A stretch of 46,289 nucleotides of DNA from Pseudomonas palmensis. GTDB lineage: Bacteria; Pseudomonadota; Gammaproteobacteria; Pseudomonadales; Pseudomonadaceae. Of this stretch, positions 1-8,289 are shown one piece after another. Below the pieces are notes generated by a model. That model was not told the DNA's origin and ran no database searches. It was given only the letters and a program-made list of their open reading frames with translations. Made by a program: the position numbers and the translations under genes. Location: positions 1-46,289 of the forward strand of contig NZ_JAFKEC010000044.1 of NCBI RefSeq assembly GCF_017848315.1, written 5' to 3'. Every line of letters starts with the position of its first letter. Positions within the stretch are counted from its first letter, which is position 1.

Positions 1-436
1 CCTCGCCGCTGTCCACCCACCCCGCCGCGCGGTACAGCCTCAACGCCGCCTGATTGTCGGTATCCACCGACAGTTGCAGGCAACGCACCTGCGGCCACAC
101 TTCGCGCACCCGCGCCGGCAGCGCCGCCAGGCACCAGCGGCCAAGCCCCTGCCCCTGCGCCCGCCAGTCCACCTGCAGGGCATGCAAGGTGGCCGCATCA
201 TGGCGGGCCCACGGCGGCAGGTGTGCACCACGCTTGAGCAGCAGGAAGCCCTGCGGCACGCCCCCCACCAGCAGCGCCAGCCCGCGCACATCGTCGCCGG
301 GCCGGTTCAGCAGGGTATGCAGCGCGCCCTCGATGTCACCGCAAAACGCCCGCTGCGCCGCCAGCACCTCGATGCCGGGCAGGCCTGCGCGCTGGGCCGG
401 GGTCAGCGCATCGTAGTGAATCAGCTGCACGGTCAT
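1..436 (-). CDS. GNAT family N-acetyltransferase (C-terminus cut by window edge)
   Basis: The minus-strand frame starts at ATG 436-434 and runs off the window start, giving about 145 residues with no stop. The acetyl-CoA loop is visible as QGQGLG at about residue 95, and a typical GNAT motif B follows (VDTDNQAALRLYRAAGW, around residue 124). These show an acyltransferase that moves an acetyl group from acetyl-CoA to an amine. The acceptor cannot be read from the sequence. The gene is divergent from the NCS2 permease. It is incomplete only because the window begins here; there is no sign of a broken gene. Confidence 0.85.
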   Translation of the reverse strand, partial: MTVQLIHYDALTPAQRAGLPGIEVLAAQRAFCGDIEGALHTLLNRPGDDVRGLALLVGGVPQGFLLLKRGAHLPPWARHDAATLHALQVDWRAQGQGLGRWCLAALPARVREVWPQVRCLQLSVDTDNQAALRLYRAAGWVDSGE

Positions 437-444
437 GGTCCTGG

Positions 445-473
445 TCCAAAAGTGGCGGTCTTGCTGATATGAT
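445..473 (+). promoter_or_regulatory. Probable extended -10 promoter of the purine permease gene
   Basis: TGATATGAT at 465-473 is an extended -10 element (TG-N-TATGAT). The -35 position, around 445-450, is weak (TCCAAA). A start near 480 would leave a 5' leader of about 115 bases before the permease ATG at 596. I could not fold that leader into a known purine riboswitch class. Confidence 0.45.
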
Positions 474-595
474 GCGCGGCTTTTTTGCGGCCCATTCAAA
501 AATCACTCAGTCCGGCACCCCGTGTCCGGTACAGTCTGTGCTTTGCTGATGGGGTCGAACATTCAAGGCGCCGCAGTGCGCCACGGGGAGCTGGC

Positions 596-1891
596 ATGCT
601 GGAAAGGCTGTTTCAACTGAAAGCGCACAATACCAACGTGCGCACCGAAATCCTGGCGGGGGTCACCACCTTCCTGGCCATGGCCTACATCCTGTTCGTC
701 AACCCGAGCATCCTCGGCGAGACCGGCATGGACAAGGGCGCGATCTTCGTCGCCACGTGCCTGGCTGCCGCCATCGGTTCGGCGGTGATGGGGCTGATCG
801 CCAACTACCCGATCGCGCTGGCGCCGGGCATGGGCCTGAACGCCTTCTTCACCTACACCGTGGTGCTGCACATGGGCCACACCTGGCAAGTGGCACTGGG
901 GGCGGTATTCATTTCGGCGGTGCTGTTCTTCCTGCTGTCGATCTTTCGCATCCGCGAATGGATCGTCAACAGCATTCCGCTGCCGCTGCGTTCGGCAATT
1001 GCCGCCGGTATCGGCCTGTTCCTGGCGCTGATCGCCCTGCACAACGCCGGCATCGTGGTCGACAACCCGGCCACCCTGGTGGGCCTGGGCGACCTGCGCA
1101 ACCCGGCACCGGTACTGGCCACCCTGGGCTTCTTCCTGATCGTCGCGCTCGAGGCGATGAAGGTACGCGGCGCCGTGCTGATCGGCATCCTGGCGGTCAC
1201 CGTCGCCTCCATCGGCCTGGGCTACACCCCGTTCAACGGCATCGTGTCGATGCCGCCCTCGCTGGCCCCGACCTTCCTGCAGCTGGACATCAAGGGCGCA
1301 CTGGATGTCGGCCTGATCAGCGTGATCTTCGCCTTCCTGTTCGTCGACTTGTTCGACAACTCCGGCACCCTGATCGGCGTGGCCAAGCGCGCCGGGCTGA
1401 TGGGCAAGGACGGCCACATGCCGAAGATGGGCCGCGCCCTGATCGCCGACAGCACCGCGGCCATGGCCGGCTCGCTGCTGGGCACCTCGACCACCACCAG
1501 CTATATCGAATCGGCGGCCGGCGTGAGTGCTGGCGGACGCACCGGGCTGACCGCCATCGTGGTGGCTGGGCTGTTCCTGCTGGCACTGTTCTTCGCCCCG
1601 CTGGCCGGCAGCGTGCCGGCCTTCGCAACCGCGCCTGCACTGCTGTTCGTCGCCGTGCTGATGGCCTCGGGCCTGGCGGAAATCAACTGGGACGACGTGA
1701 CCGAGGCCGCCCCGGTGGTGGTCACCGCGCTGGCCATGCCGCTGACCTATTCGATTGCCAACGGCATCGCCTTCGGCTTCATCTCCTGGACCGTGATCAA
1801 GCTGATCTCGGGCCGCCGGCATGAACTGAACTCGGCGCTGGTGGTGCTCTCCATCCTGTTCGTGATCAAGCTGGGCTGGTACGCCGCATGA
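596..1891 (+). CDS. NCS2-family purine permease (AzgA/PurP-like)
   Basis: A 431-residue inner-membrane protein with about 12 hydrophobic segments, the usual size of AzgA-like adenine/guanine/hypoxanthine:proton symporters. Family motifs are APGMGLNAFF near residue 80, DLFDNSGTLIGV near 250, and the Ser/Thr-rich GTSTTTSYIESAAG near 295. I chose ATG 596 because GGGGAG lies at 585-590; the frame stays open back to 485, but the extra residues are polar and not family-like. The stop overlaps the trmA start (ATGA), so the two genes are probably co-transcribed. The exact purine is not decided by the sequence. Confidence 0.88.
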   Translation: MLERLFQLKAHNTNVRTEILAGVTTFLAMAYILFVNPSILGETGMDKGAIFVATCLAAAIGSAVMGLIANYPIALAPGMGLNAFFTYTVVLHMGHTWQVALGAVFISAVLFFLLSIFRIREWIVNSIPLPLRSAIAAGIGLFLALIALHNAGIVVDNPATLVGLGDLRNPAPVLATLGFFLIVALEAMKVRGAVLIGILAVTVASIGLGYTPFNGIVSMPPSLAPTFLQLDIKGALDVGLISVIFAFLFVDLFDNSGTLIGVAKRAGLMGKDGHMPKMGRALIADSTAAMAGSLLGTSTTTSYIESAAGVSAGGRTGLTAIVVAGLFLLALFFAPLAGSVPAFATAPALLFVAVLMASGLAEINWDDVTEAAPVVVTALAMPLTYSIANGIAFGFISWTVIKLISGRRHELNSALVVLSILFVIKLGWYAA

Positions 1892-2973
1892 GTTCCGTCT
1901 ACGACCCGACTACCTACACCGCGCAGCTTGAGGCCAAGGTCGAGCGCCTGCGCGCACTGCTGGCGCCATTCGGCGCACCGGAGCCGGCGGTGTTCGACTC
2001 GCCGCGCGAGCATTACCGCCTGCGCGCCGAGTTTCGCCTGTGGCGCGAGAACGAGCAACGTCACTACGCGATGTTCGCCCCGGGTGAAAAGCACCAGGCG
2101 ATCCTGATCGAAGACTTCCCCATCGCCAGCCAGCGCATCAACCAGTTGATGCCGCAGCTCAAGGCGGCGTGGCAGGCCAGTTCGGCGCTGAGCTTCAAGC
2201 TGTTCCAGGTGGAGTTCCTGACCACCCTGGCGGGCGACGCGATGATCACCCTGTGCTACCACCGTCCACTGGACGAGCATTGGGAAGCCGCTGCCCGGCA
2301 ACTGGCGACCGACCTGGGCGTGAGCATCATCGGGCGCTCCAAGGGCAAGCGCGTGGTGATCGGCCGTGACTATGCGGTTGAAGAGTTGGCCGTGGGCGGG
2401 CGCACTTTCCGCTATCGCCAGCCTGAAGGCGCGTTCACCCAGCCCAACGGCACGGTGAACCAGAAGATGCTCAACTGGGCCTACGAGGCCCTGGGCGAGC
2501 GCGAGGACGACCTGCTGGAGCTGTACTGCGGCAACGGCAACTTCACCCTGCCGCTGGCCACGCGGGTGCGCAAGGTGCTGGCCACCGAGATCAGCAAGAC
2601 CTCGGTGAACGCCGCGCTGCACAACCTGGACGACAACGGCGTGGATAACGTGCGCCTGGTGCGCCTGTCGGCCGAAGAGCTGACCGAGGCCTTGAACGAG
2701 GTGCGGCCGTTCCGGCGCCTGGAAGGCATCGACCTGAAAAGCTATGCCTTTGGCAGCGTGTTCGTCGACCCGCCGCGCGCGGGCATGGACCCGGACACCT
2801 GCGAGCTGACCCGGCGCTTCGATAACATCCTGTACATCTCGTGCAACCCCGAGACACTGGCGGCGAACATCGAGCAGTTGAGCGATACGCACCGTATCGA
2901 GCGGTGTGCGCTGTTTGACCAGTTCCCGTATACGCACCATATGGAAAGCGGGGTGCTGCTGGTTCGGCGCTAA
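1888..2973 (+). CDS. trmA: tRNA (uracil-5-)-methyltransferase TrmA
   Basis: At 361 residues it is close to E. coli TrmA (366). It methylates U54 of tRNA to ribothymidine using S-adenosylmethionine. The SAM-binding motif YCGNGNFTLPLA lies near residue 212. DPPRAGMD lies near 293. The catalytic cysteine is in ISCNP (about Cys319) and the catalytic glutamate in HHMESG (Glu353). TrmA, unlike RlmC/RlmD, has no N-terminal Fe-S cysteine cluster, and none is seen here. The start overlaps the permease stop by four bases, which suggests translational coupling. Confidence 0.97.
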   Translation: MSSVYDPTTYTAQLEAKVERLRALLAPFGAPEPAVFDSPREHYRLRAEFRLWRENEQRHYAMFAPGEKHQAILIEDFPIASQRINQLMPQLKAAWQASSALSFKLFQVEFLTTLAGDAMITLCYHRPLDEHWEAAARQLATDLGVSIIGRSKGKRVVIGRDYAVEELAVGGRTFRYRQPEGAFTQPNGTVNQKMLNWAYEALGEREDDLLELYCGNGNFTLPLATRVRKVLATEISKTSVNAALHNLDDNGVDNVRLVRLSAEELTEALNEVRPFRRLEGIDLKSYAFGSVFVDPPRAGMDPDTCELTRRFDNILYISCNPETLAANIEQLSDTHRIERCALFDQFPYTHHMESGVLLVRR

Positions 2974-2993
2974 GCCCGGATCGGCGGTGTTCT

Positions 2994-3077
2994 ATCGCGG
3001 GTCAAGCCCGCTCCCACAGGAATGTCACGGCTCTGAAGGGCAGTGGGGTACCTGTGGGAGCGGGCTTGACCCGCGAT
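2994..3077. repeat. Pair of inverted REP elements
   Basis: A 27-base arm at 2994-3020 is repeated exactly in reverse complement at 3051-3077, with 30 bases between. The core is GCGGGTCAAGCCCGCTCCCA, the common P. putida REP sequence. It lies between the convergent trmA and phosphodiesterase genes and may act as a transcription or mRNA-decay barrier for both. Confidence 0.9.
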
Positions 3078-3081
3078 GGCC

Positions 3082-4248
3082 CTAACCTGAGTACATCAAC
3101 AGCGGCACCACCTGGTCCGCGTCCGTCAACGCCCCATGGTGCCCGCGCCACTGGCTGGGGTGCTTCTCCTCCACGCTGCGAATGATCCCGCCGGCCCCGG
3201 TCGGAACCACGATCAGGTCCCCGATACGCCCCTCGGCCTGGCTCAGCATCACGTCCCCGAACAACCCCGCGCCAATCGCCTGGGCCTTGCTCAACACCCG
3301 GTATTCATCCCCCAGGCGGTTCTGCCAGCGCTCGTGCACGCGGTCCTGCTGATGCTCGTGGGTGTACAGGTAGCGCGCCCGGATGTCCCCGGCCATCGCC
3401 CGCACCCCGTCCTGCAAGGCACTGTCGGTATCGAAGTCATGCACCTGGGCGCGGTCCAGGTCGAGCATGCCGTGGTCGGCAATCACGAGCATGCGCGCCG
3501 AGCGCGGCAGGCGTCCGGCAATGTCGCGGGCCAGCTGATCGGCAATCTCCAGTTGCCTGCACCAGTCGGGCGAGCCCGGCCCATACAGGTGCCCGGCAAA
3601 GTCCAGGTCACCGAAATAGGCAAAGCAGAAGGCTGGCGCCTCCACCTCCAGTGCGCTACGCACCAGCTCGGGATAGGCATCGTAGGCCGGCGCGGCAAGG
3701 ATGCCGCCGGCCTTGTAGATGGCACGGGTGAAGTCCGAGTCGGCAAAGCGCCCGAGCATGACCGTGCTGATCTGTACGCCCTGGGCGGCCGCGTCTTCCC
3801 AGGCGGTCTGCGGCACGATGAAGGAGGCCGCGACAGGCGCCGCGGTCGGCACGCTGCCCGTCTGCGCGGCCGCAGTGGTCCATGACAGCGGCGAGAACAC
3901 CGAATGTGCATCCAGGGCGAAATCGCAGCCCACGATGCCATGCGCACCGCTGCCCATGCCGGAGGTCACGGCGGCCAGGCTGGCGGCAGTGGTGGCCGGG
4001 AAGCCGACCTTGAAATGGCTGTCGTGCTGCATCAGCGCGGCCAGGAACGGTGCATGCTCGGCGTGCGCCTTGAGCAGGTTCCAGCCCAAGCCATCGATCA
4101 ACAGCAGGCAGGTGGCTGTAGAGCGCTCGAGCCGGAACGGATTCCTGAAGCCCCTGGCGCCCAACCCGGCGAAAACAGACTGGGTCAGGCTGGCCAGGCC
4201 CGGCCAGGTGTCGTGAACGTCCCGCATCTCTTCGAACTGCGCCGCCAT
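3082..4248 (-). CDS. Alkaline phosphatase superfamily phosphodiesterase/nucleotide pyrophosphatase
   Basis: A 388-residue protein of the type I phosphodiesterase/nucleotide pyrophosphatase family. The first metal-binding Asp is in LLIDGLGWN (about residue 50). The nucleophile is expected to be a threonine in FPATTAASL (about residue 85). Later metal ligands fit DFAGHLYGPG and VIADHGMLD. No signal peptide is seen, so it is probably cytoplasmic. ATG 4248 has GGAGGG eight bases upstream and is preferred over the in-frame ATG at 4272. The substrate is unknown; such proteins cleave phosphodiesters or phosphonates. It is divergent from the AroE-like gene and may not be part of that pathway. Confidence 0.8.
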   Translation of the reverse strand: MAAQFEEMRDVHDTWPGLASLTQSVFAGLGARGFRNPFRLERSTATCLLLIDGLGWNLLKAHAEHAPFLAALMQHDSHFKVGFPATTAASLAAVTSGMGSGAHGIVGCDFALDAHSVFSPLSWTTAAAQTGSVPTAAPVAASFIVPQTAWEDAAAQGVQISTVMLGRFADSDFTRAIYKAGGILAAPAYDAYPELVRSALEVEAPAFCFAYFGDLDFAGHLYGPGSPDWCRQLEIADQLARDIAGRLPRSARMLVIADHGMLDLDRAQVHDFDTDSALQDGVRAMAGDIRARYLYTHEHQQDRVHERWQNRLGDEYRVLSKAQAIGAGLFGDVMLSQAEGRIGDLIVVPTGAGGIIRSVEEKHPSQWRGHHGALTDADQVVPLLMYSG

Positions 4249-4348
4249 GTCGCCCTCCGTGGTGCCGTGCAAAACAACAGGTTTAGCACAGCTTGTTCGA
4301 TCAGCGAACAGAAACGATCAATACACGGCCCGCCCGGATTGACCCTAT

Positions 4349-4367
4349 TAACCAGTCAGTACATTTT
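4349..4367 (+). promoter_or_regulatory. Putative operator A of the shikimate island (aroE-like promoter)
   Basis: TAACCAGTCAGTACATTTT lies 50 bases before the AroE-like start and just after a possible -35 TTGACC (4339-4344). It matches 16 of 19 bases of the reverse-strand site upstream of quiC (8081-8099). A shared motif in the promoters around a tetR gene suggests the TetR operator. Confidence 0.55.
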
Positions 4368-4416
4368 AGTCGTGACGCTCCCTCCCCCTGCCAAGAACAA
4401 CAATGGAGTTTTACCG

Positions 4417-5277
4417 ATGAGTTTGGCCTCCCCTTCCGGCATTCTCGCCGGCCTGATCGGCGCCGGCATCCAGGCCTCGCGTACCCCGGCCCTGCACGAG
4501 CACGAAGGCGCCGCCCAGGGCATCAACTACCTGTACCGGCTGATCGACCTGGACCAGCTGAAGCTGGACAGCAGCGCCCTCGAAGAACTGCTGACCGCGG
4601 CCGAGTACATGGGCTTTACCGGGCTCAACATCACCTTTCCGTGCAAGCAGGCGATCGTGCCCCTGCTCGACGAGCTGTCGCCCGAGGCGCGTGGTATCGG
4701 CGCGGTGAACACCGTGGTGCTCAAGGACGGTCGACGCATCGGCCACAACACCGACTGCCTGGGGTTTGCCGAGGGCTTCAGGCGTGGCCTGGGTGATGTT
4801 TCACGTCGTCATGTGGTGCAGATGGGGGCAGGCGGTGCGGGTGCCGCGGTGGCCCATGCGCTGCTCAGCGAAGGGGTGGCCCAGCTGACGCTCTTCGATG
4901 TGGAGCCCGCCCGGGCCCAGGCACTGGCAGACAACCTCAACCAGCATTTCGAGGGCAGCCCGGCACGCTGCGGGCATGACCTGCAAGCGGCCATGGGCCA
5001 GGCCTGCGGGCTGGTCAACACCACCCCCATGGGCATGGCCAAGCTGCCGGGCATGCCGGTGCCCAGGGCGCTGCTGCGCGCCGAAATGTGGGTGGCCGAG
5101 ATCGTGTACTTCCCGCTGGAGACCCAATTGCTGCGCGAGGCGCGGGCACTGGGATGCCGCACGCTCAACGGGGCCAACATGGCGGTGTTTCAGGCGGTGA
5201 AGGCCTTCGAGCTGTTCAGCGGCGTGGTGCCGGATGCACAGCGCATGATCGGGCACTTCAACAGCCTGGGGGATTGA
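4417..5277 (+). CDS. Shikimate dehydrogenase-family enzyme, probably NAD-dependent and catabolic
   Basis: A 286-residue AroE-family protein. The substrate-binding region is GIQASRTP (Ser21, Thr23). The catalytic Lys77 is in NITFPCKQ and Asp113 in NTDCLGF. The Rossmann loop GAGGAG is at 137-142. The second strand ends in LFDVEP (Asp161), where biosynthetic NADP-dependent AroE has an NRT-type motif; an acid here usually favours NAD. With quiC and a transporter nearby, it probably oxidises shikimate (or quinate) to the 3-dehydro form for catabolism. ATG 4417 follows GGAG (4405-4408); the open frame upstream is an artefact. It is probably a paralogue of the housekeeping aroE, which would be elsewhere. 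Confidence 0.85.
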   Translation: MSLASPSGILAGLIGAGIQASRTPALHEHEGAAQGINYLYRLIDLDQLKLDSSALEELLTAAEYMGFTGLNITFPCKQAIVPLLDELSPEARGIGAVNTVVLKDGRRIGHNTDCLGFAEGFRRGLGDVSRRHVVQMGAGGAGAAVAHALLSEGVAQLTLFDVEPARAQALADNLNQHFEGSPARCGHDLQAAMGQACGLVNTTPMGMAKLPGMPVPRALLRAEMWVAEIVYFPLETQLLREARALGCRTLNGANMAVFQAVKAFELFSGVVPDAQRMIGHFNSLGD

Positions 5278-5284
5278 ACGCTTA

Positions 5285-5324
5285 GCCGGCACCTGTACAG
5301 GGTGGTCAACCCGCAGGTGCCGGC
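5285..5324. repeat. Inverted repeat between convergent aroE-like and tetR genes
   Basis: GCCGGCACCTG at 5285-5295 is matched by its reverse complement at 5314-5324 with an 18-base loop. There is no T-run, so it is a weak candidate for a bidirectional terminator. Confidence 0.5.
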
Positions 5325-5352
5325 CCTGCCGGCGACTGGAGGCTCCCTGGCA

Positions 5353-6021
5353 TCACGCCTGCAGGTAGCGCAGTACCGACTCGCAGATCATCTCGCGGTG
5401 CTTGTCCTTGAGCGCCTTGTCCTCGAAATCCACCTGGAAGATCTCGCCAAAGGTGTGCCGGTTGGACACGCGATAGAAGCAGAACGAGCTGATCAGCAGG
5501 TGAACGTCCAGCGCCGTCAGGCCCTGGCGGAACACCCCCTCGGCAGCCCCGCGCTGGAGTATCTCGTCCAGCGCGGTGAGCACCGTCTTGTTCATCGAGC
5601 GGATCGCGGCCGACTGCTTGACGTACTCGCCGTGATGCATGTTTTCGTTGCACACGATACGCACGAAGTCGACGTTGCGATCATGGTGATCGAAGGTGAA
5701 CTCGATCAGCCGGCGAATGCCCTGGCGCGGCTCCAGTTCAGCCAGGTGCAGGTTGCTTTCGGTGCTGCGGATATCGCCGTAAAGCTTCTCCAGCACCTCC
5801 ACATACAGCTGCTCCTTGCTGTTGAAGTAGTAGTAGATCATGCGCTTGGAGGTCTGGGTGCGCTCGGCGATCGCATCGACCCGGGCACCGGCCAGGCCTT
5901 GCTGCACGAACTCGCTGATGGCCGCCTGCAGAATGTTCTCGCGGGTTTTCTCAGGATTGTTCTTGCGGCTCTTGCGCGGCGCCTCGGCAGGTGCCGCCAA
6001 GGGTGCTGGAGTTGTCGTCAT
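5353..6021 (-). CDS. TetR-family transcriptional regulator of the shikimate island
   Basis: A 222-residue protein with an N-terminal TetR helix-turn-helix: ENILQAAISEF starts near residue 28 and the recognition part TSKRMIYYYFNSKEQLY is near 57-73. A charged, proline-rich tail of about 22 residues precedes it. The C-terminal domain is all-helical and presumably binds a small ligand. The gene lies 81 bases after quiC in the same direction, and its own likely promoter (CATAAT, minus strand 6059-6054) is followed at once by an operator-like sequence at 6031-6048, which suggests autoregulation. Shikimate, dehydroshikimate or protocatechuate are plausible inducers (inference). Confidence 0.88.
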   Translation of the reverse strand: MTTTPAPLAAPAEAPRKSRKNNPEKTRENILQAAISEFVQQGLAGARVDAIAERTQTSKRMIYYYFNSKEQLYVEVLEKLYGDIRSTESNLHLAELEPRQGIRRLIEFTFDHHDRNVDFVRIVCNENMHHGEYVKQSAAIRSMNKTVLTALDEILQRGAAEGVFRQGLTALDVHLLISSFCFYRVSNRHTFGEIFQVDFEDKALKDKHREMICESVLRYLQA

Positions 6022-6030
6022 ACGGGGCTC

Positions 6031-6048
6031 TTGACCAGTCGGTTAACC
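6031..6048 (+). promoter_or_regulatory. Putative operator C (tetR promoter)
   Basis: TTGACCAGTCGGTTAACC lies 10 bases before the tetR start and just downstream of a CATAAT -10 on the minus strand. TGACCAGTCGGT matches 10 of 12 bases of site A near the AroE-like gene. Its position over the transcription start would suit autorepression. Confidence 0.45.
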
Positions 6049-6102
6049 GCGCGATTATGGCCCCGGGGTGCGCCAGAAGAAAGCCTGACGGGCGCTGACA
6101 CG

Positions 6103-8010
6103 TTACAGCTTGGCATGCCGCAGCCCGCCGCTGCGCGCCTTGGCCATCGCCGCCAGGCGCACCGCGACGTTGGCCGCGCCGTAACCGCTGTAGCCATTGC
6201 GCCGCTGCAGCACCTCGAAAAAGAAGCGCTCCTCGAACGGCTCGGTGTACACGTGGAACAGCTCGCCGCCCTGGGCATCACGGTCGTACAGCACGTTGTA
6301 GTAGGCCAGCTCGCTCAGGAACTGATCGTCGAAGTCGAACCGGGCCGCCAGGTCGTCGTAGTAGTTCAGCGGGATATCGAGCAGCGCCACACCGGCTTCC
6401 TTGGCGCGCTTGACGGCGGCGAAGATGTCCTGGCAGTCGAAGGCGATGTGATGCACGCCCGAGCCGCGGTAGTTGGACAGCGCGTGGGCAATCGCGGTGT
6501 TGCGGTTTTCGGAGATGTTCAACGGCAGCCGGATCGAACTGCACTGGCTGCGCAGGGCGCGGCTCTTGACCAGGCCATAGGGATCGGGAAGCACCACCTC
6601 GTCATCGGCGCTGAAGTCGAGCAGGCTTTTGTAGAACAGCACCCAGCTGTCCAGGCTGTCGGCCGGCAGGGCAAGTGCCATGTGGTCGATGCGGGTCAGG
6701 CCCAGGCCATGGGCGGGTTGCTCGCTGAGGCTGAAGTCGGTGTCGTAGATGGTGCGTCCGTCCGCGCCCTGGTCCACCAGGTAGATCAGGCTGCCGTCGG
6801 GCGCGCGTACCGCTGCCAGCTCACGTTCGTTGGGCCCCACCAGGCCACGATAGGGCTGGCCGTGATAGGCCACCGCCCGGGCCAGCGCCTGGGCGCTGTG
6901 CCTGACCCGGATCGCCGTGGCGCACAGCGACGGGCCGTGGCTTTCGAAGAAGTTGTGTGCGAACGAATAGGGCTCGGCGTTGAGGATCAGGTTGATCTCG
7001 CCCTGGCGCAGCAGGCTCACATTCTTCGAACGATGCTTGCCGGCACGGGCAAAGCCCAGGCCTTCGAGCCAGTTGCCCAGCTTGGCGCCCGAGGCGTCGT
7101 CGACCGCAAACTCGAGAAACTCGATGCCATCGCAGCTGCTGGCCGGCGGCGGCGCGAACAGCAGCTCGGGGTCGGCCAGCGGTGCGGTGCGTTCGAGCAA
7201 CTGACGGGTCTTTTCCTCCAGGTACAGCAGCGAACGCAGGCCGTCGGCGGCATTGGCCCGTGGCGGCGCGGCACGAAAACCGTCGTTGAAGATCTCCAGC
7301 GACAGCGGCCCGCGATAGCCGGCCTGCAGAATCGGCGCCAGAAACCCCGGCAGGTCGAACTCGCCCTGCCCCGGGAAGCAGCGAAAATGCCGGCTCCACT
7401 CCAGCACATCCATGGCCAGGATCGGCGCATCGGCCATCTGCACGAAGAAGATCTTGTCCCCCGGCACCTGCGCGATGGCGCTGGGGTCGCCCTTGAGCGA
7501 CAGGGTGTGGAAGCTGTCGAGGATCATACCCAGGTTGGCGTGATCGGCCTGGCGCACGATGTCCCACACCTGCTGCCAGGTGTTCACGTGCCGCCCCCAG
7601 GCCAGCGCCTCGTAGCCGATGCGCACACCGTGGGCGGCGGCCCGCTCGGCCAGCAGGCTCAGGTCGTCGACCAGCAGTTGCTGGCCGCCCAGCGCGTCGG
7701 CCGACACGTTGCTGCACACCAGCACCAGGTCGGTGCCCAGCTCCTGCATCAGTTCGAACTTGCGCTCGGCGCGCTCCAGGTTGCGCGCCAGGCGCCCGCG
7801 CGGGCAGCCCTCGAAATCGCGAAACGGCTGGAAAAGGGTGATGTCCAGCCCCAGGTCGGTGCAGCGCTGGCGAATCTCGCGGGGGCTGCCGTCGTAGTAG
7901 AGAAGGTCGTTTTCGAAGATCTCCACGCCGTCGAATCCGGCGGCGGCAATGGCTTCGAGTTTTTCCGGCAAGGTGCCGCTCAGGGACACGGTGGCAATCG
8001 AACGCTGCAT
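6103..8010 (-). CDS. quiC: 3-dehydroshikimate dehydratase fused to HPPD-like domain (QuiC1 type)
   Basis: A 635-residue two-domain enzyme that dehydrates 3-dehydroshikimate to protocatechuate in quinate/shikimate catabolism. Residues 1-280 form a sugar-phosphate-isomerase-like TIM barrel with probable metal ligands Glu134, Asp165, Gln191 and Glu239, and His168 beside them. Residues 290-635 resemble 4-hydroxyphenylpyruvate dioxygenase (VOC fold), with a His-His-Glu set at His443 (RIDHMALAL), His520/521 (VHHIAF) and Glu599 (FFFEVLQRRN). The length and fusion match QuiC1 described from P. putida; the role of the second domain is not settled. GGAG precedes ATG 8010. Divergent from the MFS gene and upstream of tetR. 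Confidence 0.95.
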   Translation of the reverse strand: MQRSIATVSLSGTLPEKLEAIAAAGFDGVEIFENDLLYYDGSPREIRQRCTDLGLDITLFQPFRDFEGCPRGRLARNLERAERKFELMQELGTDLVLVCSNVSADALGGQQLLVDDLSLLAERAAAHGVRIGYEALAWGRHVNTWQQVWDIVRQADHANLGMILDSFHTLSLKGDPSAIAQVPGDKIFFVQMADAPILAMDVLEWSRHFRCFPGQGEFDLPGFLAPILQAGYRGPLSLEIFNDGFRAAPPRANAADGLRSLLYLEEKTRQLLERTAPLADPELLFAPPPASSCDGIEFLEFAVDDASGAKLGNWLEGLGFARAGKHRSKNVSLLRQGEINLILNAEPYSFAHNFFESHGPSLCATAIRVRHSAQALARAVAYHGQPYRGLVGPNERELAAVRAPDGSLIYLVDQGADGRTIYDTDFSLSEQPAHGLGLTRIDHMALALPADSLDSWVLFYKSLLDFSADDEVVLPDPYGLVKSRALRSQCSSIRLPLNISENRNTAIAHALSNYRGSGVHHIAFDCQDIFAAVKRAKEAGVALLDIPLNYYDDLAARFDFDDQFLSELAYYNVLYDRDAQGGELFHVYTEPFEERFFFEVLQRRNGYSGYGAANVAVRLAAMAKARSGGLRHAKL

Positions 8011-8080
8011 CTTCAGGCTCCAACGGGCAGGCAGTGCCCAGCTGCACGAATTATTGGCTGGGGTTTATCCTAGCTCAATC

Positions 8081-8099
8081 AAAAGGTACGAACTGGTTA
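8081..8099 (-). promoter_or_regulatory. Putative operator B (quiC/MFS divergent region)
   Basis: On the minus strand this reads TAACCAGTTCGTACCTTTT, 16 of 19 identical to site A. It lies 70-90 bases before the quiC start, at about the -35 of a possible promoter whose -10 is TAGGAT. In the 279-base divergent region (8011-8289) I see this site and two TTGACC boxes at 8140 and 8151, but no firm MFS promoter. Confidence 0.55.
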
Positions 8100-8289
8100 G
8101 TTTTGTGTGCGATTATCGCCCAGTACCCGCCCAGATCAATTGACCCTTTTTTGACCAATGCGCACCATTTCTTACCACCGGGCAGACGAGCATCTTGCCA
8201 AAAGCACCGACGAACCTGCCGTAGTCGACTGGTGTACCGCGTGTCATCCTGGCTTGACCCATAAACATAAAAATACGGGTAATCACCAC

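Noticed and set aside
1..436. A truncated or broken acetyltransferase
   Set aside because: The reading frame is intact up to the window edge; only the window ends it.
480..595. Possible purine riboswitch in the permease leader
   Set aside because: The leader is long enough, but I could not find the conserved core of a guanine, adenine or xanthine riboswitch.
563..1822. Long minus-strand frame opposite the purine permease
   Set aside because: The permease on the plus strand has clear family motifs; the opposite frame is a GC-rich shadow.
5302..8073. Long plus-strand open frame opposite tetR and quiC
   Set aside because: It is the mirror of well-supported minus-strand genes in high-GC DNA; its protein has no family motifs and is rich in His, Gln, Val and Arg as such shadows are.
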